From assembly GCF_009617995.1 (NCBI RefSeq), contig NZ_CP044129.1:1984001-2048000 (forward strand): a stretch of 64,000 nucleotides of DNA. The letters run 5' to 3'. Positions 23,643-33,100 of the stretch are shown in pieces. Source of the stretch: Halomicrobium sp. LC1Hm (lineage in GTDB: Archaea > Halobacteriota > Halobacteria > Halobacteriales > Haloarculaceae). Both the position numbers and the translations under genes were made by a program. Positions within the stretch are counted from its first letter, which is position 1. Each line of letters starts with the position of its first letter. A model generated the notes under the pieces. It worked only from the letters and a program-made list of their open reading frames with translations. It did no database searches and was not told where the DNA came from.

Positions 23643-24503
23643 ATGTACGACCGGATCCTGTTGCCGATCGACGGCAGCGACGGGGCGAAGCGGACGATCG
23701 ATCACGTCGCCGACATCGCGGCCGCCCAGGACGCGTCGGTGACCGCGCTGTTCGTCGCGGACACGACGCTGGACTCGGTGACCCGCATTCAGGGCGACGT
23801 CGTCGACTCGCTGGTCGAGACCGGCGAAGAGATCGTCGGCGAAGCGGGCACCGTCCTGGCGAGCAGCGGCGTCGACTACGAGACGGACGTCGTCTCCGGC
23901 GGCCCCGCGCGGACCATCGTCGACTACGCCGACCGGTACGGCTTCGATCTGATCGCGATGCCGACACACGGGCGGACGGGGATCTCACGGCGACTCCTCG
24001 GCAGCGTCACCGAGACGGTGATCCGGCTGTCCCAGATCCCGGTGTTGACGATCCGTCTGGCAGACGAGACCAGAACGACGTTCCCCTACGAACGGCTCTT
24101 GCTGCCGACCGACGGGAGCCCGGCGGCGACCGCGGCCGTCGAACACGGGCTCGACCTGGCGGCCGCGCTCGACGGGACGCCACACGCGCTCTCGGTCGCC
24201 GAGTCGGGCTCGGTCCTCGGACTGGGTGGCGACGAGAGTGACCCCCAGTCTGCCGCCGAGGCCGCCGTCGAGAACGTCGAGCCGATGGCGAGCGAGCGCG
24301 ACATCGGCACGCTCGTGACGGCCGTCGAACACGGGTCGCCACACGAGGCGATCACGGCGTACGTCGACGCGAACGACATCGACGCGATCGTGATGGGAAC
24401 GACGGGCACGCGGGGGATCGGCGAGATCCTGCTGGGCACCGTTGCGGAGCTGATCGTCCGGACGGCACCGGTGCCGGTGATCACTGTCACGGCCGAGGAG
24501 TGA
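23643..24503 (+). CDS. Tandem universal stress protein (two UspA domains)
   Basis: A 286-residue protein with two Usp domains in tandem. The first opens with YDRILLPIDGSDGAKRTIDH and closes with the ATP-binding loop MPTHGRTGISRRLLGSVTE. The second opens with YERLLLPTDGSPAATAAVEH and closes with MGTTGTRGIGEILLGTVAE. Both loops keep the G-2x-G-9x-G(S/T) pattern, so both domains may bind ATP. I chose the ATG at 23643. Divergent from the Dph6-like gene. Confidence 0.9.
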   Translation: MYDRILLPIDGSDGAKRTIDHVADIAAAQDASVTALFVADTTLDSVTRIQGDVVDSLVETGEEIVGEAGTVLASSGVDYETDVVSGGPARTIVDYADRYGFDLIAMPTHGRTGISRRLLGSVTETVIRLSQIPVLTIRLADETRTTFPYERLLLPTDGSPAATAAVEHGLDLAAALDGTPHALSVAESGSVLGLGGDESDPQSAAEAAVENVEPMASERDIGTLVTAVEHGSPHEAITAYVDANDIDAIVMGTTGTRGIGEILLGTVAELIVRTAPVPVITVTAEE

Positions 24504-24511
24504 GCGGCGGC

Positions 24512-25639
24512 CTACTCGACGAACTCGTCCTGGACGCTCGACTGGCTGAAGTACGCGGCAAAGCGGACGCCGATCAGGCTCACGAGGATCCCGCCGAGGA
24601 TGAACACCGCGAGCCGCGGCCCTCGCTCCAGCGTGACGGCCTCGATCAGCACCGGGCCGATCGTCGCCGGTCCGATCTGGAACTGGCCGATGGCCCCGGC
24701 CCGTTCGAGGAAGTACTCGGAGAAACCCCGGACGACCAGTCCGACGGCGATCGTCCCGAACGGGAGGTTGACGTACGCCGAGCGGATCGAGTCGCGCTGC
24801 ATGAGTTCGTCGATGAGCCGGCCGGTGGCGGCCGCGAGCGCCGCCGCCGTGAACCACGGCACGCCGTCGAACGCGAAGCGCATGGCGTGGATGAACGCGC
24901 TCTGGTCGCCGGTCGACCGCACGCCCAGCGCACCCACGAAGACGCCGACCAGCGCCAGGCCGGCCGCGACCACGTAGGTGACCAGCGACACGCGCCCGGA
25001 GTACAGGGCCTCCTGGATCTCGCCGGGGAGCCGCGAGAGGTACTCGTCGATCCCCAGCCCCTTGTAGATGAGGAACGCGCCGACGGCGGCCGCGATGGCC
25101 CCGACGGCAAAGGTGGGCGACGTGACCAGCAAGAGCAAGGGGAGCGCGATCAGTGCGATCCCCAGCGGGACGAGGACGGTCTTGCGCAGCTCCTCGTCGG
25201 CGAGGAACTGCTTGAGCAGGTAGTACGTCGATTCGATGTCCCGGGCCTGCCGGACGACCACGCGGTCGACCGCGTCGACGCGCAGGCGACTCTCGATGAT
25301 CGGGACCAGCCGCTCGTCCTCCGCGCTGTCGACGACGACGACCGCGGAGTCGGGATCGTGGACCTCGACCAGCTCGTCGACCTGTCTGGCGACGCTCCGG
25401 TCGGCGCTGACGCCGTCGCCCCGGTCGCCGACGACCGTGACGATCGCGTCGTCGCCGTCGGCTTCCAGGTCGTTGCTCACCCGCAGCCCTTCCAGCATCG
25501 TGTTCACGCGGCTGTCTTCCGGGTCCGTGAGCCCGATCTCGGTCACGAGCCCCTCGACGGCGTCGTAGCCCGCGACCGGGAGCGATGTGTCTGGCGGAAA
25601 CGTCCCCCCGCGATCGATACAGACCACCAGCGTCGTCAC
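24512..25639 (-). CDS. DUF373 family membrane protein
   Basis: A 375-residue archaeal protein. Residues 1-145 form a cytosolic alpha/beta domain with Asp-rich strands (LVVCIDRGG, VVVVDSAEDERLVP). The second half has six or so membrane helices. The start is a GTG at 25639 (VTTLVVCIDRGG), at the usual N-terminus of the family. DUF373 is widespread in archaea and its function is unknown; the nucleotide-binding-like N-domain suggests a regulated membrane protein. Confidence 0.85.
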   Translation of the reverse strand: MTTLVVCIDRGGTFPPDTSLPVAGYDAVEGLVTEIGLTDPEDSRVNTMLEGLRVSNDLEADGDDAIVTVVGDRGDGVSADRSVARQVDELVEVHDPDSAVVVVDSAEDERLVPIIESRLRVDAVDRVVVRQARDIESTYYLLKQFLADEELRKTVLVPLGIALIALPLLLLVTSPTFAVGAIAAAVGAFLIYKGLGIDEYLSRLPGEIQEALYSGRVSLVTYVVAAGLALVGVFVGALGVRSTGDQSAFIHAMRFAFDGVPWFTAAALAAATGRLIDELMQRDSIRSAYVNLPFGTIAVGLVVRGFSEYFLERAGAIGQFQIGPATIGPVLIEAVTLERGPRLAVFILGGILVSLIGVRFAAYFSQSSVQDEFVE

Positions 25640-25688
25640 GTGTACCGAGAAACGGCGGCGGAATAAAAATCCTCCCCAGGGCGACGGC

Positions 25689-26684
25689 CTACCGACGGAA
25701 GGAGAGGCCGTCGAGATCGCCGTCGAACGCGCTCGCGACACCGGCCCCGAGCGCGAAGGCGGCCGTCTGGGCACCGGTCTGGAGCCTGCCGGCCAGCCCG
25801 CGAGACGGCTCGAACGCCTCGACGGTGACCGGCTCGCCCAGTTGCGCCTCCAGTTTCGCCTCGACGTCCCGTCGCGTCCCGATCTCGTCGACCAGCCCCA
25901 GCTCGTGGGCCTCGCTGCCGAGGAAGATCCGAGCCTCGGTCTCTCGGATCTCGGCGGCGTCCAGCTCCCGCCCCTCGGCGACGGTGTCGACGAACTGCTC
26001 GTAGTAGTCGTCGACGATCGACTGGAGGTACTCGCGTTCCTCCTGCTCGAAGTCCTTGAGCGGGGTCCCGGCGTCTTTGAACGCGCCCGCGGTGAACTGT
26101 TCGTAGGAGAGTCCGACCCGGTCGGCCAGCTCTTTGGCGTTGACCCGCGAGCCGATGACGCCGATGGAGCCGACGATGCTCCCCTCGCGCGCCCAGAGTT
26201 CGTCACAGCCGGCGGCGATGTCGTACCCGCCGGAGGCACACACGTCCGTCGCGTAGCCGACGGTGGGGCCGTCGAAGCGCTCGGCGGCCAGCCGGATGTC
26301 CTCGCTGGGGACGATCTCGCCGCCGGGCGTGTTCAGCTTGACGAGCAGCGCGTCGACCGCGCTGTCGTCGTCGGCGCGCTCGATCTGCTCGACGATGTCC
26401 TCGGCCCGCGCACCGACCGGAGGGCTGGTGATCGAGCCGCCGCCGTCGCGACTGATCGGCCCTTCGACGGCCACCTCCGCGACGTTGTAGCCGGGCAGGA
26501 GCGAGCCGGCGATCGAGCCCCCGAGCTTGACGCCGGCCACGATCGCGAGGACGACGAACACCACACCGAGGAGGTCGGCGAGGCTCCCCGGCAGGACGTA
26601 GAACGCGAGCCAGCCGACGAGGCCGACCGCGATCGTGACAGCGGCGACGAGCAACAGCCGCCCGACCGTACGTGTCGTCGACAT
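25689..26684 (-). CDS. sppA: Signal peptide peptidase SppA (S49 family)
   Basis: A 331-residue membrane serine protease that degrades cleaved signal peptides. Two hydrophobic segments occur in the first 55 residues, then the protease domain. The nucleophile is Ser151 in CASGGYDIAAG and the general base Lys203 in AGAFKDAGTP, the Ser-Lys dyad of archaeal/Bacillus SppA. The ATG at 26684 lies just downstream of the PAC2 stop; an upstream GTG is possible. It is probably an operon with the PAC2 gene. Confidence 0.9.
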   Translation of the reverse strand: MSTTRTVGRLLLVAAVTIAVGLVGWLAFYVLPGSLADLLGVVFVVLAIVAGVKLGGSIAGSLLPGYNVAEVAVEGPISRDGGGSITSPPVGARAEDIVEQIERADDDSAVDALLVKLNTPGGEIVPSEDIRLAAERFDGPTVGYATDVCASGGYDIAAGCDELWAREGSIVGSIGVIGSRVNAKELADRVGLSYEQFTAGAFKDAGTPLKDFEQEEREYLQSIVDDYYEQFVDTVAEGRELDAAEIRETEARIFLGSEAHELGLVDEIGTRRDVEAKLEAQLGEPVTVEAFEPSRGLAGRLQTGAQTAAFALGAGVASAFDGDLDGLSFRR

Positions 26685-26686
26685 CG

Positions 26687-27424
26687 TCACTGGAACATCC
26701 CGAGCGGCTTCGCGCTCGTGGACTCGTCGTTCGCCTGCTGCATCTGCGCAGCCAAGTCCGCCTTCGCCTCGCTGATCTCCTCGGCGTGCTCGACCAGGAC
26801 CTCGGTGTCGATGTCGATGCCCGCGAGGGGCTGGACGCCGTCCTGCAGGACGACGCGGGCCGCCGCCGGATCGGGGAACTGCTTGTCTGCCTCGACGACG
26901 AGCCCGACGCTGTCGAGGCCCTGGCGCTGTGCGACGTGGAGCAGGGCACCGGTCGGCCCCGTGACCGCGCCGTCGATCGTCGGCGCGCCGATGTCGGCCC
27001 CAGAGAGCAGCGCCTTCCCGTCGCCGGTCCCGACACCGTACATCGACGCCGTCCCCTCGCGTTTGGCCGGCATCCCGCTGAGGTAGATCGGCGTCACGTC
27101 GTTGTCGGCCAGCCAGCCCGTCAGGCAGGTAGCGAACTCGTCGGCGGTGCTTGGCGAGACCGGCGCGTCGCTCTGGAGGACGAGCAGCTCCCGCTCCGCG
27201 TCGGCGTAGAGCCTGACCGGCGGCTTGAGCTGCTGGTCGCCCTGTCGGTAGACGGCGATCTCCGGAAGCCCGTCGCAGTGGATCGAGGCGTACTCGGTCA
27301 TCTCGAAGGTCTCGACCAGGTGATCGGCCGCGATCTTGCCGACCAGCCCGACCCCCGGAAGCCCCTCGACGAGCGTCGGCGATTCCAGCTCGAGGTCGTC
27401 ACGGTGGACTGCAATGTGAGCCAT
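26687..27424 (-). CDS. PAC2-family proteasome assembly chaperone
   Basis: A 245-residue protein of the archaeal PbaA/PAC2 family, implicated in proteasome assembly. The N-terminal PTLVEGLPGVGLVGKIAADH loop is diagnostic, and the core strand pattern LLVLQSDAPVSPS follows. The last ~40 residues form a charged helix ending in KPLGMFQ; an HbYX-like C-terminal motif is not seen. It lies upstream of, and nearly abutting, sppA. Confidence 0.88.
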   Translation of the reverse strand: MAHIAVHRDDLELESPTLVEGLPGVGLVGKIAADHLVETFEMTEYASIHCDGLPEIAVYRQGDQQLKPPVRLYADAERELLVLQSDAPVSPSTADEFATCLTGWLADNDVTPIYLSGMPAKREGTASMYGVGTGDGKALLSGADIGAPTIDGAVTGPTGALLHVAQRQGLDSVGLVVEADKQFPDPAAARVVLQDGVQPLAGIDIDTEVLVEHAEEISEAKADLAAQMQQANDESTSAKPLGMFQ

Positions 27425-27550
27425 AGTCGAAACCAGCGCGTCCGTGGAGTTAACAGTCGGGGGCAGCTGCCGGTCCGGCGAACCCCTCCGGCGCGATCCG
27501 AGCGCGCCACTCCGAAACAGACAAGCGTGCGACCGCTATACGCACCGCCA

Positions 27551-28468
27551 ATGGACGTTCTGGAGCGGTACGAACCGCTGATCGATGATTTTTCGGCGTT
27601 CCGCGACGCCTGCGCGCGCCCGCTCCCGCCGGTCGTTCGAGTCAACACGCTCAAGACGACCGTCGACCGGGCCATCCGGGCGTTGCGAGACGAGGGCATC
27701 ACCGTCGAACGGACCGACTGGCACGACGGCCTCCTGGTGCTTCCCGACGATCAGCCGGGGGCGAACTGGCCGTACTTCCACGGCTGGATCTACGGCCAGG
27801 AGGAAGTCTCGGCCGTGCCCGCCCGCGTCCTCGATCCACAGCCCGGCGAGCGGATCTGGGACGCCTGTGCCGCGCCGGGGAGCAAGACCTCACAGATCGC
27901 GGCCCGACAGGCGGACGACGGCGTCGTCGTGGCGACCGACTCCAACCTCGGCCGCCTCTCGGCGCTGCGGACCAACACCGAACAGCTCGGGCTCACCAGC
28001 GTCGCCGTCACCCACGAGGACGCCCGCAACCACTCGCTGAAGCCGTTCGGTGACGACGACGCCGCGGAGTACGACCGCGCGCTCGTGGACGTGCCCTGTT
28101 CGTGCGAGGGGACGGTCCGCAAGAACCCGGACACGCTCGACGAGTGGACGCTCGAACACGTCGAGGGCATCGCCGGTGTCCAGAAGGGCGTGCTCCGGCG
28201 CGCGATCCAGACCACGAAGCCCGGCGGGACCGTCGTCTACTCGACGTGTACGTTCGCGCCCGAGGAGAACGAGGCGGTGCTGGACTACGCGCTCGAAACG
28301 GAGGCGTGCCGACTCGTCCCCTTCGAGATCCCGCTCGACTCGACCAGCGGCGTCACCGAGTGGCAGGGCGAGTCCTACGACGACAGCGTACGGCAGGCCC
28401 ACCGGATCTACCCCCACCACAACGACACCGGCGGGTTCTTCTGCGCGAAACTGGAGGTCACAGCATGA
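27551..28468 (+). CDS. RsmB/NOP family RNA (cytosine-5) methyltransferase
   Basis: A 305-residue SAM-dependent RNA methyltransferase. The AdoMet loop is DACAAPGSKT (residues 104-113). The two catalytic cysteines are in VDVPCSCEGTVRKNPD (Cys183 region) and STCTFAPEENE (Cys233). No N-terminal PUA domain is fused; the next gene, overlapping by ATGA, encodes a PUA-like fold and probably supplies RNA binding. The target may be rRNA or tRNA. Confidence 0.92.
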   Translation: MDVLERYEPLIDDFSAFRDACARPLPPVVRVNTLKTTVDRAIRALRDEGITVERTDWHDGLLVLPDDQPGANWPYFHGWIYGQEEVSAVPARVLDPQPGERIWDACAAPGSKTSQIAARQADDGVVVATDSNLGRLSALRTNTEQLGLTSVAVTHEDARNHSLKPFGDDDAAEYDRALVDVPCSCEGTVRKNPDTLDEWTLEHVEGIAGVQKGVLRRAIQTTKPGGTVVYSTCTFAPEENEAVLDYALETEACRLVPFEIPLDSTSGVTEWQGESYDDSVRQAHRIYPHHNDTGGFFCAKLEVTA

Positions 28469-28965
28469 CCTACGGCGACGTGACCTTCGACCGAGTGCCG
28501 GTCGACGACGCGGCCCGCGAGGACCCCGACGCGCCCACCCGTGAGGAGATCCTGGACTACTGGCCGGAGCGGTTCGGTATCCCCCGCGAGGTGTTCGAAC
28601 CCTACACCTTCTGGGAGCGAGGCAACGGCAAGATCTGGCTGTTCCGCGGCGAGGCACCCGACACGGTCCCCATCCAGGGGCTCGGCATGACGTTCCTGCG
28701 CACTCGCCAGGAGTTCTGGAAGCCGACGACCGACGCCGTCCAGCGCTTTGGCGACCGGGCCAGCGAGAACGTCCTCCACCTCGACCGGGACGCCGCACGG
28801 GCCTTCGTCGCGGGCGAAGACCAGGAGATCGAGTGGGACGGCGACTGGGGCTACCTCATCGTCACCCACGACATCGCCGGGACGACCGAACCCCTCGGCG
28901 TCGGCCTGTACACCTACGGCGAACTCAAGACACAGGTCGCCAAGGGTCGCCAGCGAGAGCTGTAA
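28465..28965 (+). CDS. PUA-like protein coupled to RNA methyltransferase
   Basis: A 166-residue protein whose ATG overlaps the methyltransferase stop (ATGA). The pattern (VFEPYTFWERGNGKIWLFRG, then VPIQGLGMTFLRTRQEFWKP) and the terminal strand GLYTYGELKTQVAKGRQREL resemble NIP7/PUA-type RNA-binding modules that accompany NOP2/RsmB enzymes. The likely role is to present the RNA substrate. Thirteen bases after its stop begins the left direct repeat of the CRISPR island. Confidence 0.75.
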   Translation: MTYGDVTFDRVPVDDAAREDPDAPTREEILDYWPERFGIPREVFEPYTFWERGNGKIWLFRGEAPDTVPIQGLGMTFLRTRQEFWKPTTDAVQRFGDRASENVLHLDRDAARAFVAGEDQEIEWDGDWGYLIVTHDIAGTTEPLGVGLYTYGELKTQVAKGRQREL

Positions 28966-28977
28966 CGGACCGGTTTA

Positions 28978-29013
28978 CTCACTTCTTTCGGATCGTCCCG
29001 CCGCCCAGTCCCT
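28978..29013 (+). repeat. Left 36-base direct repeat of CRISPR island (att-like)
   Basis: Identical at 35 of 36 positions to 39311-39346 in the same orientation (begins CTCACTTCTTTCGGATCGTC). The single difference is at 29004 (C) versus 39337 (T). The right-hand copy is the 3' coding end of bax1; this left copy is an isolated duplicate in non-coding DNA. Similarity ends abruptly on both sides. Confidence 0.85.
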
Positions 29014-29065
29014 TCCTAACACAGCGATTACAGTGTTTTCGCCGCTTAGTCCATAGTACAATTAC

Positions 29066-29076
29066 ATTTATATGCA
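29066..29076 (+). promoter_or_regulatory. TATA box of the cas operon
   Basis: CATTTATATGC is the strongest A+T-rich box before cas6. Transcription should begin near 29100, giving a leader of about 35 bases. The cas6 ATG is preceded by a Shine-Dalgarno-like GGGAGGA (29124-29130), unlike the leaderless genes around it. Confidence 0.65.
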
Positions 29077-29089
29077 ACCGTTCGGTTGT
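29076..29089. promoter_or_regulatory. Palindromic operator candidate at the cas promoter
   Basis: CAACCGTTCGGTTG is a perfect 6+2+6 inverted repeat directly abutting the TATA box, between it and the expected transcription start. Confidence 0.5.
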
Positions 29090-29135
29090 GAGTACCGAAA
29101 TGACACAAGATGACACCAGATAGGGAGGATACCGA

Positions 29136-29942
29136 ATGCGAGTGATAGCCCACCTGCAAGCACGTGCCGATGCAGTTTACGACGAGACGTATCACCACAA
29201 GCTCCGGGGTCGGTTGTGGGACGCTCTCGACGGGACGGCGTACGGTTCGCTGCACGACGAGAACCGTCCGAAGGGGTTCACGTACTCGAACCCGTTTCCG
29301 CCGGGAGACATGCGCGAGGGTGACGAGAAGACGCTGCTCGTCGCCTCGCCACACGAAGAGTTACTCGCCCACGTCGCGGCCGACCTCAAACTCGACCGCG
29401 AACTGAACATCGGGGAGATGCCCTTCCGCGTCGAGTCAGTCAACGGGCTGGCGACCGACGTGGGCGAACCGGGCACGTCAGGGACGATCGAGACCGGGAC
29501 GGGGGTCCTGGTCCGAATTCCGCCGTGGCGGTTCGAGGAGTACGGCATCGACACCGACCACGACGAGGCCGAGTTCTGGCGGCCCGAGCACACGATGGAG
29601 CCGTTCCGCAACCAGATCGAGAACAACCTCGACAAGAAACACGGACTGTTCTGTCCGGAGTACCAGCCCGGGCCGTCGGCGGTCGACGGCGACCTGTTCA
29701 AGGGCGCAGATCTGATAAAGACGTTTTCGATTCCGGTGACGGTCACGCAGGGCCAGCGCGAGACGTGGGTCTTGAGCAAGTGGCGATTCGACTACACCGT
29801 CCGCGACGACCACCACCGCCGTCACCTGAATCTGGCGCTGGACACGGGGATCGGTGAGCGCAACTCGCTTGGCTTCGGGTTCGTCAACATCACCGAGAAG
29901 GACGGTCGCCGGCCCGGAACGGAGGAACGAATCGATGCTTAG
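29136..29942 (+). CDS. cas6: CRISPR pre-crRNA endoribonuclease Cas6
   Basis: A 268-residue Cas6 of the haloarchaeal type I-B system, which cuts the precursor RNA within each repeat. It has tandem RRM-like folds: the first opens with MRVIAHLQARADAVYDETYH, and the second ends in the glycine-rich family signature GIGERNSLGFGFVN. A catalytic histidine may be among those in YHHKLRGRLW near residues 26-27 (position typical of the family, not proven). It is the first gene of the cas operon, and its last codons overlap cas8b. Confidence 0.92.
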   Translation: MRVIAHLQARADAVYDETYHHKLRGRLWDALDGTAYGSLHDENRPKGFTYSNPFPPGDMREGDEKTLLVASPHEELLAHVAADLKLDRELNIGEMPFRVESVNGLATDVGEPGTSGTIETGTGVLVRIPPWRFEEYGIDTDHDEAEFWRPEHTMEPFRNQIENNLDKKHGLFCPEYQPGPSAVDGDLFKGADLIKTFSIPVTVTQGQRETWVLSKWRFDYTVRDDHHRRHLNLALDTGIGERNSLGFGFVNITEKDGRRPGTEERIDA

Positions 29943-32049
29943 CCCCGAAGAGTTCTACGATGAGTACGAGGGTGAACTGGCGGCGAAGCTTCCGGAGCGA
30001 CCGATCTCGTCGCTGCGGGACATACAGCACCTCTACGGGCGACTCTACACGCTGGCGACGGCCGGCGGCGGCGACTACGCGGCGTATCTGACGCCCGATC
30101 AGGCCAACGACCTGATCGGGACAGAGGAGAGCGTGATCGTCGTTCGGGTGGACCTCACAGGTTCGCAGCCGGCCCTCGATACGGAGAAGCCGGTCGACGT
30201 GACCCAGTATACCGACGACCACGTCCCGAAGGTCGCTCACTGCAAGTACAGCGCCGCGGCAGGAATCGACCACAGCGTCACCCACCGCTCGGGACGCAAC
30301 AGCGATCCCGAGAAACTGGCCCGGTATGCCTGCGAGCGGCTGACGAAGTGGGCGACCGACGACGTGGTCCAGAGCGTCGCCGACGACCACCCCGACGGTG
30401 ATGTCGTCCGCGAGCTGGCGACCGTCGGCGAGGACGAGGACGCCCTCGACAGGATTCGAGCGGCCGTCCAGACCGGACTCGGCGGATCGACGACGGCGCT
30501 TCTGACGGTCCAGGTGCGACGGGAGGCGGGCGGTGAGTACGAGTGGCCCGGCGAGATTTCCGTGTTCAACGAGGCGATGCGAGCGCGGAAGCTCTCGAAG
30601 CTCGTCTCGAAGGGCCAGGCGACGAACTCTGCCGGCGAGGCGACGGATCTCGTCAGCGGCGAACGGACGCGAACCGTCGGTACCGCCGAGGACCCGCTCA
30701 ACTACTTCCTGGGCAAGCAGATGGAGAAGTTCCCGGGACTGGATCCCGACGAGGCCTGGCGGAGCCACCCCATCTCTGAGGACGGGGCGGTCACGCTGAT
30801 GAACGCCGAGGAGTTCGTCGACGCCTGTTCCTACCGGACGTTCAACGCCGACGTGTACTACTTCCCCTACTTCCTCGGGCGACCGACGCCCGAAGAGACT
30901 GCCAATCTGTACGCGGCACTCTACAGAGTCACACAGGACGACGACATGAATCCGGTTCAGGCGCTCTACGACGAGTTCGGCGATCACGAGGCGGCGTCTG
31001 AGGGACGACTGCGGTTTTACGTCGCGGCGGTGATGAAACACCAGATGTCACGCTTCGACGTGTACGGCGAGACGCTGAACGGTCGGATCCACTACCCGAC
31101 CGAGGTCGGGCAGCAACACGAGCACGTGACCGGTAGCTGGGTCTTCGACGAGGGCGACGCCAGGAACGGAGATCGAACGCCGCCGATGCCTTCCCACCAA
31201 GAGTGGGACCTCACTACCTACCAGCAGTTTCGAGAGATGGTCGCGTCGGGTGCCTATCTCTACAGGACGTTCCCCCACACCGACGAGGACACCGACGCGA
31301 CGGTCGACGACGAGCGAATCGACGTCCACGTCTCGATTCTTGCCGGCGATCCAGTCCCGCGGAACCAGCTGGTCAGCGCCTACGTCGAGCGATTGCTCGA
31401 CCGCGACGGTGACGAGGTCCCCGAACTCCTGATCGCTTCCCAGTTCGCACAGCTGTGTGCGCTGGAAAACGCCGGCCTCGTGACGACGGATCCGAGCGAG
31501 ACCGAACCGACGCGACTCGACGGCCCCGATTACGACACTATGGAACCAGAACACGCGCGAACCGACGGCGGCACTGCTGCCCTCGATCGCACCGAGAAGC
31601 TCGAATCGTTCATCGAACAGACGGACGGACTGGACGACCCCGAACGGAAGGGCGCGTTCCTGCTCGGCACGCTCGTCGGCCAGGTCGGCACCTACCAGCA
31701 GGGGTATCACGATCGATCGACGACCGTCATCGACCAGTACCCGATCAAGTCGATGACCAAGACGAAGATCAAGCGCATCACCCAGGAAGTGATCGACAAA
31801 GACGTGGTCTACTCCCGTGAGATGGCCAAGAAAGGGTCGGAGATCAATTCGACGATGTACAAGGAAGTCACGAACGCCATCGTCGAGACGATGGCCGAAA
31901 GCGATCCGTCGGGCTGGGAGATCAGCACCGACGATTTGCGCTTCTACTACGCCCTGGGACTGACCTACGGCATGAACGACCGATCGACTAACGAGGACGA
32001 CGCTACCGACGACGAAACCACCCACGAATCCCCCGAGACCAATGAGTGA
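29935..32049 (+). CDS. cas8b: Cascade large subunit Cas8b
   Basis: A 704-residue protein, the largest Cascade subunit in haloarchaeal type I-B, expected to recognise the PAM and recruit Cas3. I chose the ATG at 29935, inside the end of cas6, instead of the longer upstream frame that reads cas6 shadow. Length and position (between cas6 and cas7) match Cas8b/Csh1. Recognisable blocks are YLGRPTPEE-like (FPYFLGRPTPEETANLYAAL) and the long C-terminal helical region (KIKRITQEVIDKDVVYSREM). The C-terminus is very acidic and overlaps cas7 by eight bases. Confidence 0.9.
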   Translation: MLSPEEFYDEYEGELAAKLPERPISSLRDIQHLYGRLYTLATAGGGDYAAYLTPDQANDLIGTEESVIVVRVDLTGSQPALDTEKPVDVTQYTDDHVPKVAHCKYSAAAGIDHSVTHRSGRNSDPEKLARYACERLTKWATDDVVQSVADDHPDGDVVRELATVGEDEDALDRIRAAVQTGLGGSTTALLTVQVRREAGGEYEWPGEISVFNEAMRARKLSKLVSKGQATNSAGEATDLVSGERTRTVGTAEDPLNYFLGKQMEKFPGLDPDEAWRSHPISEDGAVTLMNAEEFVDACSYRTFNADVYYFPYFLGRPTPEETANLYAALYRVTQDDDMNPVQALYDEFGDHEAASEGRLRFYVAAVMKHQMSRFDVYGETLNGRIHYPTEVGQQHEHVTGSWVFDEGDARNGDRTPPMPSHQEWDLTTYQQFREMVASGAYLYRTFPHTDEDTDATVDDERIDVHVSILAGDPVPRNQLVSAYVERLLDRDGDEVPELLIASQFAQLCALENAGLVTTDPSETEPTRLDGPDYDTMEPEHARTDGGTAALDRTEKLESFIEQTDGLDDPERKGAFLLGTLVGQVGTYQQGYHDRSTTVIDQYPIKSMTKTKIKRITQEVIDKDVVYSREMAKKGSEINSTMYKEVTNAIVETMAESDPSGWEISTDDLRFYYALGLTYGMNDRSTNEDDATDDETTHESPETNE

Positions 32050-33097
32050 ACACTCCCCCACCGTTTCGAACAGATCCGAAATCGTCTTCGCGTACGACGC
32101 GGTCGACGCGAACCCCAACGGCAATCCGTTGAGCGGCGCGAACCGACCGCGGATCGACCCCCACACCGATCAGGCGATCGTCACCGACGTTCGCCTCAAG
32201 CGCTACCTCCGCGATCAGCTACAGGACGACGGTCACGGGGTCTACATTCGCAACGTCAAGGAAGACGACGGCGATCAGGCGACCCGCGAGGACCTCCTCG
32301 AAGACCGTCTCAAAGACATCGACCTCGACGACGTGGACGAAGACGACATCGAAAGCGCCGTCTTCGGTCAGTTCCTCGAAAACAGCGCCGACGTTCGCTA
32401 CTTCGGCGCGACGATGAGCATCGACATGGACGACGAGAAAGTCGACCACCTCCCGGACCACTTCACCGGTCCCGTCCAGTTCTCTCCCGGCAAGTCGCTC
32501 CACCGGGTCATGGAAAACGAGGAGTACAACAGCCTCACGAGCGTCATCGCGACCGGCGACGACAAGGCACAGGGCGGGTTCGATCTCGACGACCACCGGA
32601 TTCAGTACGCGTTCATCGGGTTCCACGGTCTCGTCGACGAACACGGAGCCGAAGGCACGCTCCTGACGGATCGGGACGTGCGGCGGCTGGACACGCTGTG
32701 CTGGCGCGCGCTGAAGAATCAGACGATCAGCCGGAGCAAGGTCGGACAGGAGCCCCGGCTCTACCTCAGAGTCGAGTACGCCGACGAGAGCTTCCATCTC
32801 GGCGGGCTCGATCAGGACATCGATCTCGACAGGGCGGAATCCGCTCCCGTCGAGGAAATTCGCAACGTTCGGGACATCTGTGTCGACGTATCGGCGCTGC
32901 TCGAACGACTCGACGAGGCGTCCGATCGGATCGACACCGTCCACGTCGTCGCCAGCGACGTCCTCGAACTCTCCGTCAACGGTGAGACGGGCGACCGCGA
33001 ATTCCTCTACGACGCCCTCGAATCGGCTGTCGGGAGTGACGCCGTTCGCGTCATCGACGTGTACGAGGACGCGACGGCGACGATGCCGGAGGAGTGA
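32042..33097 (+). CDS. cas7: Cascade backbone subunit Cas7
   Basis: A 351-residue Cas7 (Csh2-type) RAMP protein that polymerises along the crRNA. The N-terminus reads EIVFAYDAVDANPNGNPLSG, the hallmark of this family. RYFGATMSIDMD and VQFSPGKSLHRVM complete the RRM-like core. An Asp/Glu-rich loop around residues 75-110 is typical of the halophilic version. The ATG at 32042 overlaps the end of cas8b. Confidence 0.93.
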   Translation: MSEHSPTVSNRSEIVFAYDAVDANPNGNPLSGANRPRIDPHTDQAIVTDVRLKRYLRDQLQDDGHGVYIRNVKEDDGDQATREDLLEDRLKDIDLDDVDEDDIESAVFGQFLENSADVRYFGATMSIDMDDEKVDHLPDHFTGPVQFSPGKSLHRVMENEEYNSLTSVIATGDDKAQGGFDLDDHRIQYAFIGFHGLVDEHGAEGTLLTDRDVRRLDTLCWRALKNQTISRSKVGQEPRLYLRVEYADESFHLGGLDQDIDLDRAESAPVEEIRNVRDICVDVSALLERLDEASDRIDTVHVVASDVLELSVNGETGDREFLYDALESAVGSDAVRVIDVYEDATATMPEE

Positions 33098-33100
33098 TCC

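Noticed and set aside
29100-29123. Seven-codon ORF (MTQDDTR) in the cas6 leader
   Set aside because: Very short, no Shine-Dalgarno of its own, and its position at the expected transcription start makes it more likely chance.
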